This document shows positions 8,357 through 16,498 of a stretch of 44,689 bases of DNA, piece by piece. The DNA is from Betaproteobacteria bacterium (GTDB taxonomy: Bacteria > Pseudomonadota > Gammaproteobacteria > Burkholderiales > SG8-41): NCBI GenBank assembly GCA_025363575.1, contig JANYDM010000155.1, forward strand, positions 1 to 44,689, in the 5' to 3' direction. Both the position numbers and the translations under genes were made by a program. The first letter of the stretch is position 1, and each line of letters opens with the position of its first letter. The notes beneath the pieces were generated by a model. The model saw only the letters and a list, made by a program, of their open reading frames with translations, did no database searches and was not told where the DNA came from.

Positions 8357-9244
8357 ATGCCGAGCAGACTTCTCAAAATCAACATCTACGCGTTAGACCG
8401 GCGGTTAGCGTTGGCGGCCGCCTTTGCGTTGTTCATCGCGATCGTGTTTGTCGACTACATCACGAGCTACGAACTCAGTCTGACGCCGTTCTATCTTTTC
8501 ATCGTTTTGCTCGTGACCTGGAACTGCAGCTGGCAGCTCGGGCTGCTCTTCGCCGTCATGTCGTTTGCCGCGCCCACGATCATGGGAGAACTGAACGGGA
8601 GCCCTTACTCGGAGCCGATCTATTTATATGTCGACAACGCCAACCGCCTCGTTTCGTACTTGGTGGCGATGGCGCTGACGGCGCAGCTCAAGGCGCAGCA
8701 TGAGCGCGAAAAGCATTCGGCGCGGCGCGACTATCTGACCGGGCTCGCCAATCTCAAGGGGTTTTACGAGGAACTGAACATCGAGCTGGCGCGCCACCGC
8801 CGGGAAAAAACGCCGCTCTCCGTTGCTTATGTCGACTGTGACAACTTCAAGGCGGTCAACGACCGCAGCGGGCACAAGGAAGGCGATCGCCTGCTCGAGG
8901 AGGTCGCAAAAATTCTCAAGAGCAACGTGCGCAAGACCGACGTGGTGGGGCGGCTCGGCGGCGATGAATTCGCGCTGGTGCTGTCGAAAACGGACCAGGC
9001 CGCCGCCGGTAATGTGATCGACAAACTGCGCGGCGAATTGACGGCGAGGATGGCGCAGGAGAGCTGGCCGGTCACGTTCAGCATAGGGCTCGCCGTCTTC
9101 GCGACCGTGCCGACTTCGGAGGACGAGGTGATCTTGTTCGCCGACCGCCTGATGTATCGCGTCAAGACGTCGGGCAAGAACAATGTGCTGTGCGAGAGTT
9201 ACCCGCCACAGGCGAGCGCGGTCGACGCGAATGTCCGCCGTTAG
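8357..9244 (+). CDS. membrane-anchored diguanylate cyclase (GGDEF)
   Basis: A 295-aa protein: about four hydrophobic segments in residues 15-110 form an uncharacterised membrane sensor part, followed by a GGDEF domain (about 120-285). The active-site loop GGDEF is complete at 201-205. The RKTD inhibitory site lies exactly five residues upstream (192-195), so the enzyme is predicted to make cyclic di-GMP from GTP and to be product-inhibited. DYLTGLANLKGF marks the domain start. It lies 36 bases after the permease gene on the same strand but has its own untypical leader, so co-transcription is possible rather than shown. It converges on a Bug receptor gene. Confidence 0.88.
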   Translation: MPSRLLKINIYALDRRLALAAAFALFIAIVFVDYITSYELSLTPFYLFIVLLVTWNCSWQLGLLFAVMSFAAPTIMGELNGSPYSEPIYLYVDNANRLVSYLVAMALTAQLKAQHEREKHSARRDYLTGLANLKGFYEELNIELARHRREKTPLSVAYVDCDNFKAVNDRSGHKEGDRLLEEVAKILKSNVRKTDVVGRLGGDEFALVLSKTDQAAAGNVIDKLRGELTARMAQESWPVTFSIGLAVFATVPTSEDEVILFADRLMYRVKTSGKNNVLCESYPPQASAVDANVRR

Positions 9245-9250
9245 CGGACA
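9232..9250. terminator. small stem-loop between convergent genes
   Basis: Perfect 7-bp arms TGTCCGC / GCGGACA enclose a 5-base loop and contain the stop codon of the diguanylate cyclase gene. There is no T-run on either side, so termination activity is uncertain. Confidence 0.3.
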
Positions 9251-9260
9251 GCCGCCGTTA

Positions 9261-10265
9261 TTAATCCGCCCTCGCGCCTGAGCGTGCTACAACTTTTGCC
9301 CACTTCGCAGTTTCGGTCTTGATATACGCGGCGAACTCGCCCGGCGTTCCAACCATCGTTTCGAATCCCTGGCTGGCCAGCTTCTCTCTGGTATCGCGCT
9401 GACGCAGGGCTTTGACGATTTCCTGATTGAGCCTGGTGATGATTTCCGGCGGCGTGCCTGCGGGTGCGACGACGCCCGTCCAGTTGACGACTTCGAATCC
9501 GGGCAAGCCCGCTTCGGCGATTGTCGGCAGTTCGGGCGCGACAGCCGAACGCTGCAAGCTGCTGACCGCCAGCGCATTGACCTTGTTGGCCTTCAACGGT
9601 GGCAATGCGGCGGGCAGCCCGATGAGCATGGCCTGCACGTGGCCGCCGATGAGATCGACGATGGCGGGGGCCGCGCCTCTGTAAGGCACATGCAGGACGT
9701 CGATGCCCGCAGTACTTTTAAACAGCTCCATCGACAGGTGGCTGGCGGCGCCCGTCCCCGAAGAGGCGTAGCTCAGTTGGCCGGGCCGTGTTTTGGCGAG
9801 ACGAATGAAATCTCTGACGGAATGCACGGGCAGCGATGGGTGCACGATCAGCGCGTTCGTGATGGCCACGGCAAGCGCAACGGGCGCGAAGTCTTTGGCG
9901 ACGTCGAAAGGCAGCCGGCTGTTGAGGCTGGGGTTGACCGCGAGTATGCCCGCGGTGGCGATCAGCAGCGTATAGCCGTCGGGCGCAGCACGCGCCACGA
10001 ATTCAGCCGCGATATTGCCGTTCGCGCCGGGCCTGTCATCGACGATCACTTGAGGTCCGAGCGCCGCTGTAAGCTTCACGCCGATCGCGCGCGCGAGTAT
10101 GTCGGCCGGACCGCCTGCCGCGAAGGGCACGACCAGTCGCAGCGGCCGCGCGGGATAAGTGGCCGGCGCTTGCGCGACCGCCGCAGCCATCGCGCAGATC
10201 TGCGCGGCGGCCACGGCAAGAATCACTCGGCGCGGAGGCCGGCTTCCCTGATGATTTTCGTCCAT
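9261..10265 (-). CDS. Bug/TctC-type periplasmic solute-binding protein
   Basis: Family signatures are clear: YPARPLRLVVPFAAGGPADILAR just after the signal peptide, a PGANGNIA motif, APDGYTLL, LHVPYRGAAPAI and GLPGFEV. Bug proteins bind carboxylates or related small molecules in the periplasm for TctAB-type carriers or as signalling receptors. The length is 334 aa. The ATG at 10265 overlaps the 3' end of the upstream Bug gene by 43 bases. A GTG at 10226 (GTGA overlap) would cut into the signal peptide, so ATG is preferred. No TctA/TctB membrane partner is encoded nearby. The ligand is unknown. Confidence 0.85.
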   Translation of the reverse strand: MDENHQGSRPPRRVILAVAAAQICAMAAAVAQAPATYPARPLRLVVPFAAGGPADILARAIGVKLTAALGPQVIVDDRPGANGNIAAEFVARAAPDGYTLLIATAGILAVNPSLNSRLPFDVAKDFAPVALAVAITNALIVHPSLPVHSVRDFIRLAKTRPGQLSYASSGTGAASHLSMELFKSTAGIDVLHVPYRGAAPAIVDLIGGHVQAMLIGLPAALPPLKANKVNALAVSSLQRSAVAPELPTIAEAGLPGFEVVNWTGVVAPAGTPPEIITRLNQEIVKALRQRDTREKLASQGFETMVGTPGEFAAYIKTETAKWAKVVARSGARAD

Positions 10266-11218
10266 TTGGCGAGTTCAGCTTTCACGTAAGTCGCAAACTG
10301 CGCAGGCGTCCACGCGCGGATTTCAAATCCCTGCCGCGTGAAAGTCTCCTGCACGTCCGGCAGGCCCAGCGCGCGATTGAGCCCCGCGTTGGCAATGGCG
10401 ACGATATCGCGCGGCGTCGCCGCCGGGGCAAAAGCGCCGAACCACTGCACGACTTCGAACCCGGGAAAGCCGGATTCTGCCACCGTCGGCACGTCCGGTG
10501 CGGCAGGCGAACGCTGTGCCCCGGTAACGGCAATTGCAGTCAGCCTTCCGGCGTGCACGTGCGGCAGGCTGGTCGAGACTGCGCCGATGAGCAATTGGAC
10601 GTGGCCGCCGAGCACGTCGTTGAGCGCGTTGCCTGCGCCTTTATACGGAACATGCAGCAGCTTGATTCCGGTAGAGCGCATGAGAAACTCTGCCGCCATA
10701 TGCGAAGACGTGCCCGTGCCGTTGGATGCGTACGCAAGCTGGCCGGGTTTCGCGCGGGCGAGCTGGATCAGCTCTTGCAGGTTGCGCGCGGGCACTGCAC
10801 GGTACGCGACTATCGCGTTGGGAATGGCAATCAGCGACGCGACCGCGGCGAAATCCTTCACCGGATCGTACGGCAGACCCGGTTGCAGCGCCGGATTGAT
10901 CGAATGCGTGCTCGCGGTGCCCAGCACCAGCGTGTATCCGTCGGGCGGCGCGGCGGCGGCGATCTGCAGTCCTACTACGCCGCTGGCGCCGGCGCGCGGA
11001 TCGACGACGACGGGCTGATGCCAGCGCTCTCCCGTCTTCTGCGCGAGCAAACGCACGACCAGATCGCCCGCGCCGCCCGCCGGGAACGGCACGATAAAGC
11101 GTATCGGCTTGACCGGATAAGTCTGCGCGAGCGCCGGCAGAGCCGCACTGCACAGGATGAGCACAGCGTGGCGCAGCGTCCGGACTGTGCCACGCAATTG
11201 AGGGGGGCGATGCTTCAT
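10223..11218 (-). CDS. Bug/TctC-type periplasmic solute-binding protein
   Basis: A 331-aa paralogue of the following gene, with a long signal peptide (hydrophobic core about residues 14-30, ending ALA|Q). Then come YPVKPIRFIVPFPAGGAGD, DPRAGASG, PPDGYTLVLG, LHVPYKGAGNALND and GFPGFEVVQW, all hallmarks of the Bug family. It is the first gene of a two-gene reverse-strand unit and is divergent from the MmgE/PrpD gene, so it probably shares regulation with the catabolic genes on the other strand. The ligand is unknown; a carboxylic acid is the usual case. Confidence 0.86.
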   Translation of the reverse strand: MKHRPPQLRGTVRTLRHAVLILCSAALPALAQTYPVKPIRFIVPFPAGGAGDLVVRLLAQKTGERWHQPVVVDPRAGASGVVGLQIAAAAPPDGYTLVLGTASTHSINPALQPGLPYDPVKDFAAVASLIAIPNAIVAYRAVPARNLQELIQLARAKPGQLAYASNGTGTSSHMAAEFLMRSTGIKLLHVPYKGAGNALNDVLGGHVQLLIGAVSTSLPHVHAGRLTAIAVTGAQRSPAAPDVPTVAESGFPGFEVVQWFGAFAPAATPRDIVAIANAGLNRALGLPDVQETFTRQGFEIRAWTPAQFATYVKAELAKWTKIIREAGLRAE

Positions 11219-11324
11219 TCAGCGACTCGCGTTAAACTCACGCTATATGGAAGCGCCGTCCGCGGGCGCATTCCTCGTAAGACAACGATAATTCCCTTAA
11301 GAATACAACACAAGGAGGAGCAGC

Positions 11325-12722
11325 ATGGTTTCACTGAGTCGGCAACTCGCGCAGTGGGTATATAAGCTGCGCTACGAAGATCTGCCGGCAGACGTCGTCG
11401 ATCGCGCCAAGGGTGTAACACTGCAGGCGGTGGCATCGGTGCTGCTCGGGTCGCGCAAGCCGCCGGGACAGCGCGCGGTCGCTCTCATCAGCGAAGACGA
11501 AGCAGGCGTGCCCAGGGGCGCGACCATCATGGTGCACGGCACGCGTGTCACGAAAGGCGGTGCAGCATTCGCAAATTCCGAGATGGCGCTGGCGGGCGGC
11601 AAGTTCGACTCGTTCCGCATGCTGACCCATCCCGGCACGAGCATCATCCCGGCGGGCCTCGTCGCTGCGGAAATTGCGGGCGCTTCCGGCAAGGATTATC
11701 TGACCGGCATCGCCGCCGGCTACGAAGTGATGGAGCGCATGGCGCAGGACGTCATTCCGACGATGATGGCGCGCGGCTTTCACCCGGGGCCCGTGTTCGG
11801 CATCTTCGGTGCTGCCGTCACTACCGCGAAAATTCTGAAATTAAACGAAGAGCAGCTGAACAGCGCGATTGCTTTGTGCGCGAGCCTCGCTGGAGGCAAT
11901 CCGGAAGGTGCGCGCAGCGGCGGCCGTGCGTTGCGCGAAGGCGCAGCCGTACGCAATGCAATGCTGGCGGTCGCGCTGGCGCAGCAGGGGCACATCGGCG
12001 GGGAGACCGTGCTCGAAGGCGAAGCCGGTTTTTATCATGCGTTCACGGGAAATAATCTCGGGCGTTTGACGCACAGCTTCACCGGCGACACGCGCACCAG
12101 CTTCGACAAGATCACGGCTGACCTCGGCAAGTCATGGATGTTCCTCGAGACGCTCTATCGCATCTACACGACGCCGGGCTACAACATCGCGCACGTCGAC
12201 GTGATGGCGAAGTTGTGCGCAGAGAACAACATCCAATATAAAGACATCGACCGCGTCGAAGCCGTCGTCAACTGGCTCGAGACGCAATACCCGAGCCCCG
12301 CGTATCCCAGTCGCTACGAAGACCGGCTGCGCACGGCAGGCAGCACGGCGTATTTCACCGCGTACGGCGCGGTCAAAGGCAGCTTCCCCGTGCTGCGCAG
12401 CCACGAGGGCGATCCGACCGAAGGCAAGGACCCGCCCGAAGTGATGGAGCTCATCAAACGTGTGTCCATTATTCCTTCGCATGAGATGACGCTGTTCGGT
12501 CCGCGCTTCACGGTCTATACCAAGGACGGCAAGTGCTACACGAAGCAATCCACGGGCCGCGAGTTCATGTGGGACTTTACCGAAGAGGCGCGCCGCATAC
12601 GCGACGTCATTCCCGGCCTGCCCATACCCGCGGCGCAGTTCGAAGAAATCATTTCGGCGTGTCGCGGTCTGGACAAGGAAGCGAAGGCGGACCGGCTCGT
12701 TCAACTCACGCTAAAAAAATAA
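11325..12722 (+). CDS. MmgE/PrpD family protein
   Basis: The 465-aa product starts at ATG 11325 behind a near-consensus AAGGAGGAG (11312-11320). The order of blocks (LRYEDLPADVVDRAK at the N-terminus, GATIMVHGTRV, a DSFR segment, HPGTSIIPAGLVAAE, a GYEVMERM helix, HPGPVFGIFGAA, then SLAGGNPEGARSG) is that of the MmgE/PrpD fold. The fold includes 2-methylcitrate dehydratase and cis-aconitate decarboxylase. The exact reaction cannot be assigned. It is followed 19 bases later by a CoA-transferase and then a Bug receptor, so it likely acts on a carboxylic acid or its CoA ester in one pathway with them. Confidence 0.85.
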   Translation: MVSLSRQLAQWVYKLRYEDLPADVVDRAKGVTLQAVASVLLGSRKPPGQRAVALISEDEAGVPRGATIMVHGTRVTKGGAAFANSEMALAGGKFDSFRMLTHPGTSIIPAGLVAAEIAGASGKDYLTGIAAGYEVMERMAQDVIPTMMARGFHPGPVFGIFGAAVTTAKILKLNEEQLNSAIALCASLAGGNPEGARSGGRALREGAAVRNAMLAVALAQQGHIGGETVLEGEAGFYHAFTGNNLGRLTHSFTGDTRTSFDKITADLGKSWMFLETLYRIYTTPGYNIAHVDVMAKLCAENNIQYKDIDRVEAVVNWLETQYPSPAYPSRYEDRLRTAGSTAYFTAYGAVKGSFPVLRSHEGDPTEGKDPPEVMELIKRVSIIPSHEMTLFGPRFTVYTKDGKCYTKQSTGREFMWDFTEEARRIRDVIPGLPIPAAQFEEIISACRGLDKEAKADRLVQLTLKK

Positions 12723-12741
12723 CAAGCAAAGGAATATCGCA

Positions 12742-15333
12742 ATGGCAGCACAGGAGGAGAGTTCCAAATCCGGCGCGGGATCACTCGCCGGCATCCGTGT
12801 CATCGAGCTTGCCGACGAGCAGGCCGAATACTGCGGGTTGACGCTGGCGGGACTGGGCGCCGACGTCGTCAAAGTCGAACCGCCCGGCGGCAGTTCCACG
12901 CGGCGCATCGGGCCTTTCTACGAAGACAAGAACGATCCCGAGCGCTCGCTGTTCTTCTGGCAGTACAACCGCGGCAAGCGCTCCATCGTGCTCGATCTGA
13001 ATGCGGAGCAGGACCGCGAGCGCTTCCGCACGTTGATCGCAACCGCCGACATCCTGCTTGAATCCACGCCGCGCGGGGAACTCGAGCGCCAGGGCTTGAG
13101 CACGCAGTCGCTGATGCAAAAGTATCCAGGCCTCATCGTTGCGCGCGTTTCGCCTTTCGGCGATCAGGGCCCGTGGGCGGATTTTAAAGCCTCTGACCTG
13201 ATTCATCTCGCGCTGGGCGGCGTCATGATGAACTGCGGCTACGATCCGGACCCGACGGGCAAGTACGATCTGCCGCCCATCGCGCCTCAGATGTGGCACG
13301 CGTATCACGTCGCCGGCGAGCAGCTCACGATGGCGATCGTCGCCGCGTTGTTGTACCGCTTCCGCACGGGCAAGGGTCAACTTGTTTCGTGCGCAATTCA
13401 CGAGGCAGTCGCGAAATCCACCGAGGTCGACTTGATGACGTGGGTGATGCGGCGCGCGCCGATACTGCGCCAGACCTGCCGGCACGCGCGCGAATCGGTC
13501 TCGCCCAATCCGTCGATCGCGCATACCAAGGACGGGCGGTGGGTGATGGCCAGCCTGGGCAACCGCGAGGACGATCCGCAGCGTCTCGTCAAGTTGATGG
13601 AAAAGCACGGCATGGCGGCCGGCTTCGATCCGGAAACCGCCACCGTCGCCAAGGGCGGGCGGTTTGTTCCGGGTACCGGGCCGGTGACGCAAAAGCGTGA
13701 CGAAGGCATGGAGGCGGTGCAGCGTTTCGTGCGCGCGTTCACCTACCAGAACGTGCCGTGGCGCGAAGCGCAGGAGGCGGGCCTCTTGTGCGCGCCGCTG
13801 CGCAAGCCGCACGAGAACGCGATCGATCCGCACTGGCTCGCTCGCCGCAGCGTCGCCGATATCGCGCATCCGGAGCACGGTCGCGCGTTCCGCTACGCGA
13901 CGAGCAAATGGATTTCCACCGCCAACGCGTGGGCGGTGGGCCGCCGGGCGCCGCTGTTGAACGAAGACGCTGCCAGTGTGATGAATCCGCCCCAGCGCGC
14001 TACGCCGGTGATTGCGGCGAAAGTTAAATCTGCCGCCGCTGAGCCGCCTTCGCGTCGCGGCAAACCATTTGCACTGCACGGCATACGCATTGTGGATTTT
14101 TCGTGGTTCCTCGCGTCGGCGGGCGGCACGCGGTTCATGAGCGCGTTTGGCGCCGAGAGCATCAAGATCGAATTAAAGAGCCATCCCGACACGCGTCTAG
14201 CCGCGATGGCGCCGGTCGGCGGGCGCGAGGCGCGCGACAAGGCCACTGCGCCACTGCCGGGCGTGACCGATCTCAACATGGGCGGGCAGTTCAACAACAA
14301 GAATCCCGGCAAGCGCGGAATCTCGCTCAACGTTCGGCATCCGAAAGGCCTGGCAATCGTGAAGCGGCTCGTGGCGATGTCGGACATCGTCGCGGAAGGT
14401 TTCTCGCCTGGGGTGCTCGATAGCTGGGGCATAGGCTATTCAGCGCTGAAGGCGATCAAGCCGGACATCATCTACGTGCAGCAGTCGGGCATGGGCGCGC
14501 AGGGCACCTACGGTCGCTTTCGCACCGTAGGCCCGATTGCGAATGCGTTCGCCGGATTGTCCGACATGTCAGGCCTGCCCGAGCCCGCGATGCCGGCGGG
14601 GTGGGGTTACTCGTACCTGGACTGGATGGGCGCGTACAGTTTCGCGCTCGCGATGCTGAGCGCGCTCTATCACCGCGAGCGCACAGGGCAGGGACAGTGG
14701 ATAGACGCGTCGCAGACTGAAGTCGGATTGTTCATCAATGGCCCGGCGATACTCGACTGGTCGGCGAACGACCGTATCTGGAAGCGTTACGGCAACCGCT
14801 CGCCGTACAAACCTGCATCGCCGCATGGCGCTTATCCGTGCGCCGGCGATGATCGCTGGATTGCCATCGCCTGCTTCAACGATGCAGAGTGGCGTGCGCT
14901 GGCGAAAGTCGCCGGTCATCCGGAATGGGCGCAGGACAATCGCTTCGTGACGTTGGAGGCGCGCCTTGCGCATCAAGATGCACTCGACGCTGCGGTCGGT
15001 GAGTGGACAAAGTCGCGCGACGGCTACGACACCATGCACGCGCTGCAGAAGGCGGGCGTGCTGGCGGGCGTATGCCAGACGGCGGGCGACCGCTGCGACA
15101 GCGATCCCCAGCTGAAGTCGCTCGAATGGCTGACCGAAGTCACGGGCACGAAAATCGGCCGCTGGCCGCTCGCCGAAGTGCCGATCAAGCTGAGCGAGAG
15201 CCCGGCTTACGTTGGCGGACGCATCGACCGCGGTGCGCCATGCTACGGCGAAGACAACGAGTACGTGTTTGGAGAGCTGCTTGGGATGTCGAGCCAGGAG
15301 ATCGAGGCGCTCGCCGCGGAGGGTGTTACCTGA
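12742..15333 (+). CDS. double-domain class III CoA-transferase
   Basis: At 863 aa it is twice the usual ~400 aa of CaiB/BaiF (class III) CoA-transferases, because two complete domains are fused (about 12-400 and 435-860). Each starts with the family pattern (LAGIRVIELAD... and LHGIRIVDFSW...) and has LGADVVKVE- or FGAESIKIE-like and RTGKGQLV / RTGQGQWID segments. The catalytic Asp that forms the acyl anhydride is present in domain 2 (D627, in YLDWMGAY). By my alignment, domain 1 has Tyr188 there (HAYHVAG), so domain 1 is probably inactive. Start supported by AAAGGAA upstream. Acyl donor and acceptor unknown. Confidence 0.85.
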   Translation: MAAQEESSKSGAGSLAGIRVIELADEQAEYCGLTLAGLGADVVKVEPPGGSSTRRIGPFYEDKNDPERSLFFWQYNRGKRSIVLDLNAEQDRERFRTLIATADILLESTPRGELERQGLSTQSLMQKYPGLIVARVSPFGDQGPWADFKASDLIHLALGGVMMNCGYDPDPTGKYDLPPIAPQMWHAYHVAGEQLTMAIVAALLYRFRTGKGQLVSCAIHEAVAKSTEVDLMTWVMRRAPILRQTCRHARESVSPNPSIAHTKDGRWVMASLGNREDDPQRLVKLMEKHGMAAGFDPETATVAKGGRFVPGTGPVTQKRDEGMEAVQRFVRAFTYQNVPWREAQEAGLLCAPLRKPHENAIDPHWLARRSVADIAHPEHGRAFRYATSKWISTANAWAVGRRAPLLNEDAASVMNPPQRATPVIAAKVKSAAAEPPSRRGKPFALHGIRIVDFSWFLASAGGTRFMSAFGAESIKIELKSHPDTRLAAMAPVGGREARDKATAPLPGVTDLNMGGQFNNKNPGKRGISLNVRHPKGLAIVKRLVAMSDIVAEGFSPGVLDSWGIGYSALKAIKPDIIYVQQSGMGAQGTYGRFRTVGPIANAFAGLSDMSGLPEPAMPAGWGYSYLDWMGAYSFALAMLSALYHRERTGQGQWIDASQTEVGLFINGPAILDWSANDRIWKRYGNRSPYKPASPHGAYPCAGDDRWIAIACFNDAEWRALAKVAGHPEWAQDNRFVTLEARLAHQDALDAAVGEWTKSRDGYDTMHALQKAGVLAGVCQTAGDRCDSDPQLKSLEWLTEVTGTKIGRWPLAEVPIKLSESPAYVGGRIDRGAPCYGEDNEYVFGELLGMSSQEIEALAAEGVT
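15318..15332 (+). promoter_or_regulatory. ribosome binding site deciding a CTG start
   Basis: GGAGGG at 15318-15323 is followed by six bases and then CTG at 15330, which overlaps the TGA stop of the CoA-transferase gene. No ATG, GTG or TTG lies in frame before or within the signal peptide of the downstream gene, so this element fixes the unusual start. Confidence 0.55.
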
Positions 15334-16298
15334 AATCCAGGCTCATCGTCGCGCTGCTGATTTGCTGCGCGTGCTGCGCGCACGCGCAGAGTCCAGCGGG
15401 CGCGCCGTACCCGGTGCGCGCAGTACGCCTGATCTCGCCGGTCGCGTCAGGCGGCACCACCGCGGATGTCGTGGCGCGCGCAATCGCGAAAAAACTTAAC
15501 GAAACCTGGGGCCAGCCGGTCGTCGTCGATCCGCGGCCCGGCGCCGGCATGGTCATCGCAACCGAGCTCGGCGCGAAAGCTGCGCCTGATGGCTATACGC
15601 TGTTGATGGTGGCGGCGAGCTTCAGCGTCAATCCGAGCTTGCAGGCAAAGCTGCCGTACGACACGCTCAAAGACCTGACGCCGGTCACGATGACTTCGCT
15701 CGTTCCCTACGTGCTGGTGGTGTACCCCGCACTGCCGGTGCGCACGGTGCAGGAGCTCGTCGCCTATGAAAAAGCGAAGCCGGGATCCCTGAACTATGGC
15801 GCGGCGGGCACGCAAAACCAGCTCGCGGTGGAACTGCTGAAGCTGCGCACTGGCGCGCGCATGGTGCACGTGGCTTACCGCTCGTCGTCTCTCGCCATCA
15901 CTGATGTTATCGGCGGTCAGATACAAATGGCTTTGGGGTCGACGCTCGGCGTAGCTTCTCACGTCAACGCCGGCAGGTTGCGCAGCATCGCGGTGACGAG
16001 CGGACACCGCGCCTCTTCGATGCCCGACGTGCCGACGATTGCGGAGTCCGGCGTGCCCGGCTACGACGTCAGTGCGTGGAACGGCGTGGTCACGCCGGCG
16101 GGAGTGCCCGCAGCTATCGCTGCCAAATTAAATCGCGACATCGTGGCCGCCGTCAGGTCGCCCGGTTTGCGCGACCGCCTGGCGGCGGACGGCGGCGAAG
16201 TCGTCGGCAATTCCGCGGATGAATTCACGCGCTTCATCCGCGCAGAAATGGCTACGTGGGCGAAAGTCGTGAAAGAGGCGGGGCTGCGGTTGGAGTAG
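15330..16298 (+). CDS. Bug/TctC-type solute-binding protein with CTG start
   Basis: The reading frame encodes a full Bug protein (322 aa): a signal peptide LKSRLIVALLICC...AHA|Q, then YPVRAVRLISPVASGGTTADVVAR, DPRPGAGMVIA, APDGYTLL, HVAYRSSSLAITD and GVPGYDVSAW. The only start that keeps the signal peptide is CTG 15330. It overlaps the preceding stop and is well placed behind GGAGGG, so expression is probably coupled to the CoA-transferase. It is most likely the receptor for the substrate processed by the MmgE/PrpD and CoA-transferase products. The alternative is a sequencing error hiding an ordinary start. Confidence 0.82.
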   Translation: MKSRLIVALLICCACCAHAQSPAGAPYPVRAVRLISPVASGGTTADVVARAIAKKLNETWGQPVVVDPRPGAGMVIATELGAKAAPDGYTLLMVAASFSVNPSLQAKLPYDTLKDLTPVTMTSLVPYVLVVYPALPVRTVQELVAYEKAKPGSLNYGAAGTQNQLAVELLKLRTGARMVHVAYRSSSLAITDVIGGQIQMALGSTLGVASHVNAGRLRSIAVTSGHRASSMPDVPTIAESGVPGYDVSAWNGVVTPAGVPAAIAAKLNRDIVAAVRSPGLRDRLAADGGEVVGNSADEFTRFIRAEMATWAKVVKEAGLRLE

Positions 16299-16336
16299 TG
16301 CGTAGTCTAGAACCAATAGTCGTTGTCGTAAAAATT

Positions 16337-16453
16337 CCCTCCCCTTCGAGGGGAGGGTTAGGGTGGGGATGGGGTTCGCCGACCGACGCACCTGGTAGAT
16401 CAAAGACCATTGATCCCCCATCCCCATCCCGGCCTTCCCCTTGAAGGGAAAGG
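16337..16453. repeat. intergenic palindromic repeat element
   Basis: Two hairpin units lie in inverted orientation. The first has perfect 8-bp arms CCCTCCCC / GGGGAGGG (16337-16357) and continues into GGGTTAGGGTGGGGATGGGG. The second (16415-16453) carries the near-complement CCCCCATCCCCATCCC plus a C-rich/G-rich hairpin. The wording resembles dispersed REP-like repeats common between genes in beta- and gamma-proteobacteria. A degenerate half-unit occurs again near 21,980. Confidence 0.6.
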
Positions 16454-16462
16454 TGAGATTAG

Positions 16463-16498
16463 CGTTTTGACTGATCGCATTTGCGATCAATCAAAACG
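16463..16498. terminator. strong stem-loop between convergent genes
   Basis: Two 17-base arms (16463-16479 and 16482-16498) pair with a single mismatch around a 2-base loop. The arm starts CGTTTTGA. It abuts the stop codon of the reverse-strand SMP-30 gene and lies 165 bases after the forward Bug gene, so a bidirectional terminator or mRNA 3' stabiliser is likely. Confidence 0.55.

Noticed and set aside
11219..11324. Possible promoters in the Bug / MmgE-PrpD divergent gap
   Set aside because: TATATG at 11244 has no acceptable -35 partner, and reverse-strand matches are equally weak.
12781..14079. Reverse-strand 432-codon open frame inside the CoA-transferase gene
   Set aside because: Arg/Ala-rich shadow without ribosome binding site or motifs; the forward strand has firm family signatures.
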